From JBLIKP01 sp047635375 (lineage in GTDB: Bacteria; Bacteroidota; Bacteroidia; Sphingobacteriales; Sphingobacteriaceae): 18,986 nt of DNA. A program made the translations under genes and the position numbers. This document shows, one piece after another, positions 8,601-16,044 of this stretch (within the stretch, counting starts at the first letter, position 1; the number at the start of each line of letters is the position of its first letter). The stretch covers positions 1 through 18,986 of the forward strand of contig JBLIKP010000047.1 of the NCBI GenBank assembly GCA_047635375.1, in the 5' to 3' direction. The notes beneath the pieces were generated by a model. The model worked only from the letters and a program-made list of their open reading frames with translations. It made no database searches and was not told where the DNA came from.

Positions 8601-9053
8601 CAATGTTTCTCCTAATGGGAAATCACATTGGGTAAGCATGTCGTTAATCATTCCTTGGAGTCCCATTTCTCTTCCATCATCTGGAGAGTAAATACGGGTA
8701 ACTCCATATTCATGAAGCTCTTTTACTTCTTCCGGAAGGATTACTCCACCTCCGCCACCAAATAATTTCACATGTCCGCAGCCTGCTTCCTTAAGCAAAT
8801 CGTGCATGTATTTGAAATATTCTGTGTGCCCACCTTGGTATGAGGTGATTGCTATTGCTTGGGCGTCTTCTTGAATTGCGCAGTCTACAACTTCTTGAAC
8901 AGAACGGTTGTGACCTAAATGGATTACCTCGGCTCCTGAGCCTTGAATAATTCGGCGCATAATATTTATTGCCGCATCATGTCCGTCAAAAAGGGCGGCT
9001 GCAGTTACTACTCTGATTTTATTTTTTGGCTTGTAAATTTCAGCTTGTTGCAT
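5688..9053 (-). CDS. icmF: Fused isobutyryl-CoA mutase (B12-binding, G-protein chaperone and mutase domains)
   Basis: A 1121-residue adenosylcobalamin-dependent mutase of the IcmF type, interconverting isobutyryl-CoA and n-butyryl-CoA. Domains in order: a B12-binding domain (about 1-140) with DGHDAA, His25 being the expected cobalt ligand; a MeaB-like G-protein chaperone domain (about 195-410) with Walker A GTGGAGKS (203-210), ETSGIGQSDTEI and the NKFD guanine-specificity motif (343-346); a linker; then the TIM-barrel mutase domain (about 540-1121). In that domain GVFPF places Phe569 where methylmalonyl-CoA mutase has Tyr, and ADILKEDQAQNT places Gln770 where it has the carboxylate-binding Arg. 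Both changes are the isobutyryl-CoA-type signature (Phe/Gln versus Tyr/Arg). The conserved active-site His in SISGYHIAEAG is His808. A small YkuK-like gene lies 92 bp upstream on the same strand. Domain order and fusion are certain; the exact acyl-CoA preference (isobutyryl or the related isovaleryl/pivalyl) is inferred. Confidence 0.93.
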   Translation of the reverse strand: MQQAEIYKPKNKIRVVTAAALFDGHDAAINIMRRIIQGSGAEVIHLGHNRSVQEVVDCAIQEDAQAIAITSYQGGHTEYFKYMHDLLKEAGCGHVKLFGGGGGVILPEEVKELHEYGVTRIYSPDDGREMGLQGMINDMLTQCDFPLGETLNGEVKNIGKKDSKSIARLISAAENYPENHKEVLEGIKASADKLKTPIIGITGTGGAGKSSLVDELVRRFLVDFPEKSIAVISVDPSKRKTGGALLGDRIRMNSIFSDRVYMRSLATRQANLALSKHVEKALNIVKTSGYDLIILETSGIGQSDTEITDYSNLSLYVMTPEYGAATQLEKIDMLDFADLIAINKFDKRGALDALRDVKKQFKRNHQLWETSDDELPVFGTIASQFNDPGMNNLYRKLMDTLAEKTDADLKSNLDISEEMSKKIYIIPPKRIRYLSEITENNRGYDQWVDVQADIAQKMYGLKQTMEAVADDKGLISQLEQKYVTLEETLDKDCRDILRGWEEKVQMYKDEFYVYKVRDKEIKVKTHTKSLSQLEVPKVCTPRYKAWGDILRWVLTENVPGEFPYTSGVFPFKREGEDPTRMFAGEGGPERTNRRFHYVSKGMDAKRLSTAFDSVTLYGNDPDYRPDIFGKIGNAGVSICCLDDAKKLYSGFDLADPKTSVSMTINGPAAMLAGYFMNAAIDQQCEKYILENGLEKEVEAKIDAFYKERGTSRPSYQGPIPETNSGLGLMLLGITGDRVLPKDVYEKIKTDTLSRVRGTVQADILKEDQAQNTCIFSTEFSLRVMGDVQEFFIDNNIRNFYSVSISGYHIAEAGANPISQLAFTLSNGFTFVEYYLSRGMDINKFAPNLSFFFSNGVDPEYAVIGRVARRIWAKAMKNKYGANARSQMLKYHIQTSGRSLHAQEIDFNDIRTTVQALYAIYDNCNSLHTNAYDEAITTPTEESVRRAMAIQLIINKELGLATNQNPLQGSFIIEELTDLVEEAVYIEFDRITERGGVLGAMETMYQRGKIQEESLYYETLKHTGELPIIGVNTFLSSKGSPTVIPGEVIRATQEEKEYQITMVNELQKTFTDEAEKSLRELQLLALNNKNIFAGLMEASKHCSLGQITHALFAVGGQYRRNM

Positions 9054-9110
9054 AAGTCTTTGCTAGCGTTTTGTGGATTTTTAATGTCCATGTTTAATAA
9101 AAAAGCAAGG

Positions 9111-9118
9111 CAAATTTA
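9111..9118 (-). promoter_or_regulatory. Possible -7 element upstream of icmF
   Basis: Read on the minus strand, this is TAAATTTG followed by CC, matching TAnnTTTG, about 58 bases before the icmF start. No good TTG element is present at the expected distance upstream. The gene could instead be read through from the YkuK-like gene. Confidence 0.3.
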
Positions 9119-9145
9119 GCCAAAATTTCGGGATAATTGGGGGTG

Positions 9146-9619
9146 TTAATTGACGTATTTATCGGCACAGCTGCTACTTGCGAATGCATCCGGCTTAGCT
9201 TTAAATACAAAACCCATACTTAATATATAGCCCATCGCTTCTTGAAGAGCAACGTTGGACTGAAAGTTAGGGTCGGTATTGATATCAGCGTGGACTTCTA
9301 ATTCTATATTGTAGTTTTCTAATAGCGGACAAATTTGATAGGCAATTTCAATGCTTTTGGACACCTCTGCAAGCATACGTTCTTTGATTTTCATTTTGCG
9401 GGAAGTTTTTTCTGAGGAAATCAACATGAATCCCCCTTGATGCTCCCTTAAAAAAACGATTACCGTAGCAAAGTGAGTTAGGGCTCCTTTCACCTGACTG
9501 TCGGTCCCAATACACACTTTTAGGCGTTGGTCGTTCTTCTTTTCTCGAAGAATGATGGTTTCAACCTCGTTATAAATGGAGTTTAAAATAATATCTCCAT
9601 TAAACTTTCTCCAAATCAT
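9146..9619 (-). CDS. YkuK/DUF458 family RNase H-like protein
   Basis: A 157-residue cytoplasmic protein of the DUF458 (YkuK) family, which adopts an RNase H-like fold. The recognisable family pattern is CIGTDSQVKG (36-45, with Asp40 at the position of an RNase H metal-binding aspartate), KERMLAEV (79-86), LEVHADINTDP (107-117) and the C-terminal KPDAFASSSCADKYV (142-156). The acidic residues Asp40, Glu85, Asp112 and Asp144 could form a metal site, but I cannot align them with certainty. B. subtilis YkuK, as I recall, is of similar length. Nuclease activity has not, to my knowledge, been firmly established for this family. It lies divergently from clpC and 92 bp upstream of icmF, with which it may share a transcript. 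No consensus promoter was seen directly ahead of it. Confidence 0.82.
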   Translation of the reverse strand: MIWRKFNGDIILNSIYNEVETIILREKKNDQRLKVCIGTDSQVKGALTHFATVIVFLREHQGGFMLISSEKTSRKMKIKERMLAEVSKSIEIAYQICPLLENYNIELEVHADINTDPNFQSNVALQEAMGYILSMGFVFKAKPDAFASSSCADKYVN

Positions 9620-9922
9620 ATGTTCTAAGTGTTATAGATTAATTGTCAGAAAACCTGTTGTGAATTAATAACTACTTAAATATAAGCTTTTTGTAAATTG
9701 ATTGTTGGTGACGAAGGGGTGAATGTTAGTAAGTTAATTCATCCATAGGAAATGAAAAATACGTTTTGTTTAAAGGTTATAGTAATTTAAGCAATCAAAT
9801 ACTTGTTTGAATACGTAATAGTTAATAATATTACTTTCAGAAAAACCGAGAGATCCAATAAAACAAAATCTCTCTGAAATCGTTGATTTTTTACCGGGTG
9901 TATCCCGAATAAATATAAAATA
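9620..9922. promoter_or_regulatory. Divergent intergenic region between the YkuK-like gene and clpC
   Basis: This 303 bp AT-rich gap must hold the promoters of both divergent genes, but I could not place either with confidence: no TAnnTTTG with a well-spaced TTG is found, only near matches such as TACGTTTT at 9770 and TACTTTCA at 9832. A 7-bp perfect inverted repeat, GAGAGAT (9848-9854) and ATCTCTC (9868-9874) with a 13-bp loop, lies 49 bp before the clpC start and could be an operator or a leader hairpin. There is no CIRCE element and no heptad CtsR-type operator. Confidence 0.45.
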
Positions 9923-12505
9923 ATGGAGGCTAAATTTTCACCACGTGTTAAAGATGTCATTTCCTTCAGTAGGGAAGAGGCATTGCGCTTAGGGCACGAT
10001 TATATAGGAACTGAGCACCTTTTGCTTGGGCTAATCCGTGAAGGAGATGGCATTGCAATTACTGTTTTAGTGGGATTGGGAGTAGATACCCAAAAGCTTA
10101 AAAAAGTGGTTGAAGAAGCTGTTAAAACCAATAAGGTGGTAAACATCACTTTAGGTAATATTCCGTTAACGAGACAAGCAGAAAAAGTACTGAAAATCAC
10201 ATATTTAGAAGCGAAAATTTTTAAAAGTGAGGTGATTGGTACTGAACACTTATTGTTAAGTATTCTTCGTGATGAGGACAATATTGCCTCTCAAATTCTA
10301 AGAAAGTTTAACGTAACCTACGATATTTTCAAGTCTCAATTAGATTTGGCAAACCAAACTCCAGAAGCGCGTTCCACACCAGATTCTCCGGAAGATGAAT
10401 TCGGAAAGGAAGAAGAATTTGGAACTACTAAGAAGGTAGGCGATGCAAAATCGAAAACGCCAGTTTTAGATAATTTTGGCCGTGATTTAACTAAAGCCGC
10501 CGAAGAAAATAAATTAGATCCAATCGTTGGGCGAGAAAAGGAAATTGAGCGTGTTAGCCAGATCCTTAGCCGTAGAAAAAAGAACAACCCAATTTTAATT
10601 GGTGAGCCTGGTGTGGGTAAATCGGCTATAGCCGAAGGTCTTGCATTAAGAATCGTTCAACGTAAAGTATCTCGTGTGCTTTTTAATAAACGTATCGTAA
10701 CGCTGGACCTTGCGTCTTTAGTTGCTGGAACAAAATACCGCGGACAGTTCGAAGAGAGGATGAAAGCCGTAATGAATGAGTTGGAGAAATCTTCGGACGT
10801 TATCCTTTTTATCGATGAACTGCATACTATCGTTGGAGCTGGTGGCGCTTCTGGCTCATTAGACGCATCAAATATGTTAAAGCCTGCATTAGCTAGGGGA
10901 GAAATTCAATGTATCGGTGCTACAACATTAGATGAGTATCGTCAGTACATCGAAAAGGATGGGGCATTGGATCGTAGATTCCAAAAAATCATTATTGATC
11001 CTGCCTCGCCTGATGAAACTATTGAAATTCTTAATCGAATTAAAGACCGTTATGAAGAACACCATAATGTAATTTATGATGATGAGGCAATAAAAGCTTG
11101 TGTGAAATTAACCTCAAGGTACATTTCAGACCGTCACTTGCCAGATAAGGCAATTGATGCATTGGATGAAGCTGGATCACGCGTGCATATTACCAATATT
11201 CACGTTCCAAAAAGCATTATTGAAATCGAAAAGAAAATCGAGGAGATAAAAGTTGAGAAAAATAAGGTAGTAAAAAGCCAAAAGTATGAAGAGGCTGCAC
11301 AGCTTCGTGATACAGAAAAGCAATTGCTTGAGCAGTTAGACCAAGCTAAAATTGTTTGGGAAGCCGAAACAAAGCAAAAGAAATATAAAGTAACCGAAGA
11401 AAATGTTGCCGAAGTTGTGGCGATGATGACCGGGATTCCGCTTACTAGAATTGCACAAAGTGATAGCCAGCGATTAATTAACATGACCGACGAGATTAAA
11501 AATCGAATTGTTGGTCAAGACGACGCAATCATTAAGCTTACAAAAGCAATTCAAAGAACACGTGCTGGATTAAAAGATCCTAATAAGCCAATTGGATCGT
11601 TCATTTTTCTAGGCCCAACTGGTGTCGGTAAAACGGAGCTTGCTAAAGAGCTTTCTCGCTTCATGTTTGATAGTGAAGAAAACTTAATCCGTATTGACAT
11701 GAGTGAATACATGGAGAAATTTGCGGTATCGAGATTGGTGGGTGCACCTCCGGGATACGTAGGGTACGAAGAAGGCGGACAGCTAACTGAAAAAGTTAGA
11801 CGTAAACCATACAGTGTGGTTCTTCTTGATGAGATTGAAAAAGCTCACCCAGACGTATTTAACATCTTACTGCAAGTCCTTGACGATGGTCAATTAACGG
11901 ATAGCCTAGGAAGAAAGGTTGACTTTAAGAATACTGTAATTATTATGACCTCCAATATTGGGTCACGACAATTAAAAGACTTTGGGCAAGGTGTCGGTTT
12001 CAATACTTCTGCAAAGGTTCAGGCTTCTGGAGATCACTCAAGGTTAGTTGTTGAAACTGCTTTGAAAAAGGCTTTTGCACCTGAATTCTTAAACAGAATA
12101 GATGATGTGGTTGTATTCAATCAACTTGAAAAAGAACACATCTTCAAAATTATTGACATCGAATTAAAGGATCTTTTTGCTCGAGTTGAAGATTTAGGCT
12201 ATACCATTAAATTAAATGAAGATGCAAAAGACTTTATCGCTGAGCGAGGATATGATGTTAATTATGGCGCAAGACCGTTGAGACGTGCTATTCAAAAATA
12301 CCTTGAAGACCCTATTGCCGAAGAAATTCTGCGAGGAGCAATCAAAGAAGGTGATGCACTTACAGTATCATATAATAAAGAAACCTCTGAGATAATCGTT
12401 AAACCTGCAAAACCTTCAGCGAAAGCCAAGGGAGCTGCAAAGAAGAAAGACGAGAAGAAAGAGGATAAAAAGGATGAGAAATCCTCCGAAGAGGGGAAGA
12501 AATAA
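9923..12505 (+). CDS. clpC: ClpC-type AAA+ protein unfoldase, ATP-dependent Clp protease ATP-binding subunit
   Basis: An 860-residue Hsp100 unfoldase that feeds substrates to the ClpP peptidase. Order of parts: two Clp N-terminal repeats (about 4-145, with YIGTEHLLLGL and VIGTEHLLLSI); an acidic linker (146-180); AAA domain 1 with Walker A GEPGVGKS (227-234) and Walker B VILFIDEL (293-300); a short UVR/middle domain (about 427-480), which makes it ClpC rather than ClpB, whose middle domain is much longer; AAA domain 2 with Walker A GPTGVGKT (564-571), GYVGYEEGGQL and Walker B VVLLDEIE (632-639); and VGF at 691-693, the expected ClpP-docking loop. The C-terminus extends into a charged Lys/Glu/Asp tail of about 33 residues (828-860). 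ClpC normally needs an adaptor; none is encoded here. It stands alone, converging on fabI across a shared terminator. Identification is firm. Confidence 0.95.
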   Translation: MEAKFSPRVKDVISFSREEALRLGHDYIGTEHLLLGLIREGDGIAITVLVGLGVDTQKLKKVVEEAVKTNKVVNITLGNIPLTRQAEKVLKITYLEAKIFKSEVIGTEHLLLSILRDEDNIASQILRKFNVTYDIFKSQLDLANQTPEARSTPDSPEDEFGKEEEFGTTKKVGDAKSKTPVLDNFGRDLTKAAEENKLDPIVGREKEIERVSQILSRRKKNNPILIGEPGVGKSAIAEGLALRIVQRKVSRVLFNKRIVTLDLASLVAGTKYRGQFEERMKAVMNELEKSSDVILFIDELHTIVGAGGASGSLDASNMLKPALARGEIQCIGATTLDEYRQYIEKDGALDRRFQKIIIDPASPDETIEILNRIKDRYEEHHNVIYDDEAIKACVKLTSRYISDRHLPDKAIDALDEAGSRVHITNIHVPKSIIEIEKKIEEIKVEKNKVVKSQKYEEAAQLRDTEKQLLEQLDQAKIVWEAETKQKKYKVTEENVAEVVAMMTGIPLTRIAQSDSQRLINMTDEIKNRIVGQDDAIIKLTKAIQRTRAGLKDPNKPIGSFIFLGPTGVGKTELAKELSRFMFDSEENLIRIDMSEYMEKFAVSRLVGAPPGYVGYEEGGQLTEKVRRKPYSVVLLDEIEKAHPDVFNILLQVLDDGQLTDSLGRKVDFKNTVIIMTSNIGSRQLKDFGQGVGFNTSAKVQASGDHSRLVVETALKKAFAPEFLNRIDDVVVFNQLEKEHIFKIIDIELKDLFARVEDLGYTIKLNEDAKDFIAERGYDVNYGARPLRRAIQKYLEDPIAEEILRGAIKEGDALTVSYNKETSEIIVKPAKPSAKAKGAAKKKDEKKEDKKDEKSSEEGKK

Positions 12506-12510
12506 AAATA

Positions 12511-12544
12511 AAAAAGCCCGTTACAAGTGTAACGGGCTTTTTTT
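12511..12544. terminator. Bidirectional terminator between clpC and fabI
   Basis: The core stem GCCCGTTAC (12516-12524) pairs with GTAACGGGC (12529-12537) around an AAGT loop, flanked by A residues on the left and T residues on the right. It begins 5 bases after the clpC stop and 18 bases beyond the fabI stop, so it can end both convergent transcripts. Confidence 0.92.
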
Positions 12545-12562
12545 ATGAGCTGAATTCTGGAA

Positions 12563-13375
12563 TTAGTTCCCCATTTGTTCCACAATCTCTGGGCTAACTC
12601 CCATAAAGGAATAACCACCATCGTGGAATAAGTTTTGCATCGTAACCATTCTTGTGTAGTCAGAGAATAAGCTTACACAGTAATCTGCGCAATTCTCACC
12701 GCTTGCATTTCCAAGAGGCGACATCTTATCAGCGAATTCGAAGAAAGCATCAAATCCTTTTACTCCAGATCCAGCAGTGGTTCTAGTTGGAGATTGCGAT
12801 ATTGTATTTACCCTAACATTACATTTCTTTCCGTAATGGTAACCAAAGCTTCGGCTTACACTTTCTAGTAATGCTTTAGCATCAGCCATTTCGTTGTAGT
12901 CAGGGAAAATTCTTTGTGCTGCAATGTAAGTCAAAGCAACAACAGAACCCCATTCGCTTATGGCATCCATTTCGTATGCAGTTTGAAGTACACGATGTAA
13001 CGACATTGACGAGATGTCAAGTGTTTTGTGCATCCACTCATGGTTAAGCTCAGTATAAGCCTTTCCCTTACGCACGTTCAAGGACATTCCAACACTATGA
13101 AGTACAAAGTCAATCTTCCCACCAAGAATCTCTTGTGATTTAGTGAAAAGGTTTTTAAGGTCTTCCATGTTAGTTACATCAGCAGGAATAATCTCTGCAT
13201 TGCACTCTTCACCAAGTTGATTTATTGCGCCCATCCTTAAAGCAATAGGAGCATTTGTAAGCGTGAATAAAGCACCTTCGGCATGAGCCTTCTTAGCTAC
13301 TTTCCAAGCTATTGAGTTTTCGTCTAGGGCACCAAAGATGATACCTCTTTTTCCTTTTAAAATGTTATTAGACAT
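12563..13375 (-). CDS. fabI: Enoyl-[acyl-carrier-protein] reductase (NADH)
   Basis: A 270-residue short-chain dehydrogenase/reductase of the FabI type, which reduces trans-2-enoyl-ACP to acyl-ACP in the last step of each fatty-acid elongation cycle. The nucleotide-binding start is GIIFGALDENSIAW (11-24), with the SIAW that marks FabI; ADVTN (65-69) and HSVGMSLN (93-100) follow. The active-site tyrosines are Tyr150 in TYIAAQR and Tyr160 in DYNEMADAK, with Lys167 giving the Y-x6-K spacing of FabI. SQSPTRTTAGSGV (193-205) corresponds to the substrate-binding loop. Length and motifs are standard and intact; this is the enzyme type that triclosan inhibits. It lies 61 bp after recN on the same strand and has a promoter candidate of its own. 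Confidence 0.94.
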   Translation of the reverse strand: MSNNILKGKRGIIFGALDENSIAWKVAKKAHAEGALFTLTNAPIALRMGAINQLGEECNAEIIPADVTNMEDLKNLFTKSQEILGGKIDFVLHSVGMSLNVRKGKAYTELNHEWMHKTLDISSMSLHRVLQTAYEMDAISEWGSVVALTYIAAQRIFPDYNEMADAKALLESVSRSFGYHYGKKCNVRVNTISQSPTRTTAGSGVKGFDAFFEFADKMSPLGNASGENCADYCVSLFSDYTRMVTMQNLFHDGGYSFMGVSPEIVEQMGN

Positions 13376-13410
13376 AATCCGGTTTTTACGGTGTAAATTA
13401 TTTTATGAAG

Positions 13411-13440
13411 CAATATTAAGGAATTAAATGTCATTTTCAA
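13411..13440 (-). promoter_or_regulatory. Promoter candidate for fabI
   Basis: On the minus strand, TTG (13440-13438) is followed after 19 bp by TAATATTG (13418-13411), one mismatch from TAnnTTTG. Its -33 element touches the recN stop codon region. A transcript would start about 30 bases ahead of the fabI ATG. This would allow fabI expression independent of the bamD-recN cluster. Confidence 0.42.
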
Positions 13441-15095
13441 TGACCAAGTAATTCACTCGCGTTTTCTAATGCAATAGGAGTAGGGTTTTCACCGCTTAGC
13501 ATTTTTGCTATTTCGGTTATTCTCTCTTCCCCAGTTAATTTTTTAATGTTGGTGGATGTTCTATCCTTTCCGTGTTCTTTATACACAAAGAAGTGCGAAT
13601 TCCCTTTGCTGGCAATTTGCGGAAGGTGGGTAATAGTGATGATTTGGTGATTGGTTGCCAAGCCCTCCATTATTAAGCCAACCTTATGAGCTACCTCACC
13701 AGAAACTCCAGTATCAACTTCGTCAAAAATCAAAGTCGGTAAAGCTTTAAATTCAGCCATGATGCTTTTCAGCGAAAGCATAAGTCTTGAAAGCTCTCCG
13801 CCTGAAGCCACACTTCCAATTTCTCTAAAGTCCATCCCTTTATTCGCAGAAAAAAGAAATGAGATTCTATCAATACCATTTTGATTTGGCAGTTCTTCAT
13901 TCTTTTGCTGATCTACTTTAACCATGGCATTTGGCATGCCCATCTTGTTTAGGAGGTCTTTTATTTTTAATTCCAACGATGGAATTTGTTTTTTTCGATT
14001 CGCCGAAATCTCTTTGGCCTTCGAAATGACATCGCTACGTTGTTTTGTTACTTGAGATTTAAGCTTCTGTATTTCTTCATCCATATTCTCCACCCCCGAT
14101 AAGCTTGAATTGAAACTTTCACGTAGCTCAATGAGCTGGTCAGTAGTTGAGACTTTATGCTTTTGACAAAGATGATTTAAAAGATTTAAACGGTCCGAAA
14201 GTTCACTGAGCCTCCCTTGGTCTACATTTGTATCTTCAGAAATACGTTCAAGTTCGCTGTGTATATCCTTTAGCTCTATTAGGCTGCTGCCGATACGCTT
14301 GGAGATTTCATCCAATTCTTCCCCAAAACTGCCTAGTAAGCCCATGGCAATGTTAGCGTCATTTATTTTCAAAAGAGCACCGTTTTCGTCATTGTCGAAT
14401 AAAAACAATGCTTTGGACAGGGACTCTCTTATTGTTTCGGCATGATTTAATTTATTAAACTCGCCTTCTAGGCTTTCAATTTCCCCAGGTGCCAGTGCCG
14501 CCTTGTCCAATTCTTCCCATTGGAAACGTATATAGTCAAGGTCGGTAGTGTTGTCTTGTTGCTTGTGACTTAAATCGGTTAAAAGCTGTTCAAGGTTTTT
14601 TAACTCTTTAAATGAAACCTTGTAAGTGATCAACTCATGTTTATGAGCACTGAATAAATCCAACACTTCCATCTGGAATGACTCTGAATTCAACTTTAAA
14701 TTTTCATGCTGGGAATGGATATCTACCAACGACGCACCCAACTCTTTTAATAAAGCTAGGGTGCATGGGGTATCGTTTATAAACGCTCTTGATTTCCCCT
14801 CCGGGGTAATCTCTCTTCGTAAGAAAGTAGTGTCGGAATAATCTAAATCATGATCATTGAAAAAATGTTTTACCTGATATGCCGAAACATCAAAGGTCCC
14901 TTCCATTATACATTTCTTGGATGGATCAAAGAATACCTTATTGTCTGCACGTTGACCTAGAATTAAGCCTAGGGCTCCCAGGATAATTGACTTTCCAGCA
15001 CCAGTTTCTCCCGTAAGGATATTCATATTGGTGTCAAAGTCAATTTCTAGCCCGTTAATGAGGGCGTAATTTTTTATGGATAGGGACTTTAGCAT
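13437..15095 (-). CDS. recN: DNA repair protein RecN
   Basis: A 552-residue SMC-like ATPase involved in recombinational repair of double-strand breaks. The N-terminal ATPase half has Walker A GETGAGKS (29-36) and the conserved IHSQHENL (126-133). A long central region (about 150-380) rich in charged helices forms the coiled coil. The C-terminal half has the ABC signature SGGELSR (431-437), Walker B LIFDEVDTGVSG (455-466) and the ITHLPQIA loop (488-495) typical of RecN. Length is normal. It is the last gene of the bamD cluster, 48 bp after the DUF4835 gene. No LexA box was recognised in that gap, so damage control of the gene is not evident from the sequence. Confidence 0.95.
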   Translation of the reverse strand: MLKSLSIKNYALINGLEIDFDTNMNILTGETGAGKSIILGALGLILGQRADNKVFFDPSKKCIMEGTFDVSAYQVKHFFNDHDLDYSDTTFLRREITPEGKSRAFINDTPCTLALLKELGASLVDIHSQHENLKLNSESFQMEVLDLFSAHKHELITYKVSFKELKNLEQLLTDLSHKQQDNTTDLDYIRFQWEELDKAALAPGEIESLEGEFNKLNHAETIRESLSKALFLFDNDENGALLKINDANIAMGLLGSFGEELDEISKRIGSSLIELKDIHSELERISEDTNVDQGRLSELSDRLNLLNHLCQKHKVSTTDQLIELRESFNSSLSGVENMDEEIQKLKSQVTKQRSDVISKAKEISANRKKQIPSLELKIKDLLNKMGMPNAMVKVDQQKNEELPNQNGIDRISFLFSANKGMDFREIGSVASGGELSRLMLSLKSIMAEFKALPTLIFDEVDTGVSGEVAHKVGLIMEGLATNHQIITITHLPQIASKGNSHFFVYKEHGKDRTSTNIKKLTGEERITEIAKMLSGENPTPIALENASELLGH

Positions 15096-15143
15096 AATTC
15101 CTTAGTGGATATTAAAAATAACAAATCAGGCGTAAACCCAAGT

Positions 15144-16043
15144 TTAGTTTTGAGTTATGTTTTGATATTTTGTTAAGTTAGTTGGGTCTGTCTGGATAAG
15201 AATTGGCACAATTCTTTGCTGAATATCAGCTGCGGCCTCAGTAAACGCACTTACTATCTCATCAGACTTTGCAGTAAAGAATAATTGAAGAAGGAAAGCT
15301 CCGGGCTTCCCCTTACTAACCTTATTCATTTGTGTGATTGCGTTAAACATCGATTGACGGCCTTTTTCCAAATCATCATAGAGCAAATCAAGTCCTAGGC
15401 GGTGATATTCGTAAATCCCTTGGCGGTACGGTTTGAATTGTGGATTTAGCATATTCTCTAACACCCAATATCTATTTCGATTGCCTTCGAAAGCTTTCCA
15501 ACCTGGGCTGTTTGTCTGCTGGGCATTGTTTACGATATTCTGTGCTTTTTGAAAGTAAGGACTTCCACCTTCAAGTGAATATGAATCGTAATCCATTCCT
15601 ATTATTGTATAGGCATAAAACGCAAGCATTGCTGCTAGGTTTGGATTACTTCCTGATTCTGAAAATTCGATGGGTTCTAGCTCAGCATATTTAAAAGACC
15701 AATCTTCATCTGTAAAGTTGAGAAGCGTGGTGTTATATGATGTGTTAAATACGGGCCGACTTGTTTGGATTTGGGCAGTTGCCTTAAACTCATTAACCGA
15801 AGGACGAGAGGTGATATTGATTACTAAATTGCATTCTATGCGTTCCTCATTTGAAAAAACATCATCGGCCCATTTACGATTGTTCATGAATTCGCGTATA
15901 GTTTGCTCGAGAGTCTCAAAGACCTGTTTGTCACTTCCTTGAATTTGTGGTGAAAGTACTTGTACGTTACAAAGTAAATCTTGACCAATCATCGTGAGAG
16001 GCGTGCAAATAAAAAGAAGAAGGGTGAGGATTAATTTCGGCAT
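15144..16043 (-). CDS. DUF4835 family exported protein
   Basis: 299 residues starting at the ATG at 16043. I prefer this to an in-frame upstream ATG at 16085 because the downstream start gives a clean signal peptide (MPKLILTLLLFICTPLTMIGQ, cleaved near residue 21) and lies one base after the coaBC stop codon. The mature protein matches DUF4835, a family restricted, as far as I know, to Bacteroidota: LLCNVQVLSPQIQGSDKQVF at the start, FMNNRKWADDVF, ECNLVINI, LAAMLAFYAYTIIGMDYDS in the middle and GNRNRYWVLENMLN later. Some annotations call the family PorD and link it to the type IX secretion system; I am not certain of that evidence. Its fixed place between coaBC and recN, together with bamD at the head of the cluster, fits an envelope role in the periplasm or at the outer membrane. 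No lipobox is present, so it is probably not a lipoprotein. Confidence 0.82.
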   Translation of the reverse strand: MPKLILTLLLFICTPLTMIGQDLLCNVQVLSPQIQGSDKQVFETLEQTIREFMNNRKWADDVFSNEERIECNLVINITSRPSVNEFKATAQIQTSRPVFNTSYNTTLLNFTDEDWSFKYAELEPIEFSESGSNPNLAAMLAFYAYTIIGMDYDSYSLEGGSPYFQKAQNIVNNAQQTNSPGWKAFEGNRNRYWVLENMLNPQFKPYRQGIYEYHRLGLDLLYDDLEKGRQSMFNAITQMNKVSKGKPGAFLLQLFFTAKSDEIVSAFTEAAADIQQRIVPILIQTDPTNLTKYQNITQN

Positions 16044-16044
16044 G

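Noticed and set aside
9054..9145. Cobalamin riboswitch ahead of the B12-dependent icmF
   Set aside because: Only 92 bp are available and no B12-box-like GCCACTG or extended pairing was found.
9620..9922. CIRCE or CtsR operator controlling clpC
   Set aside because: Neither the TTAGCACTC/GAGTGCTAA pair nor a repeated heptad operator is present.
12292..12621. 109-codon minus-strand frame spanning the clpC end, the terminator and the fabI end
   Set aside because: It runs through a strong terminator hairpin and overlaps two well-supported genes; much of it is the antisense of the Lys/Glu-rich tail.
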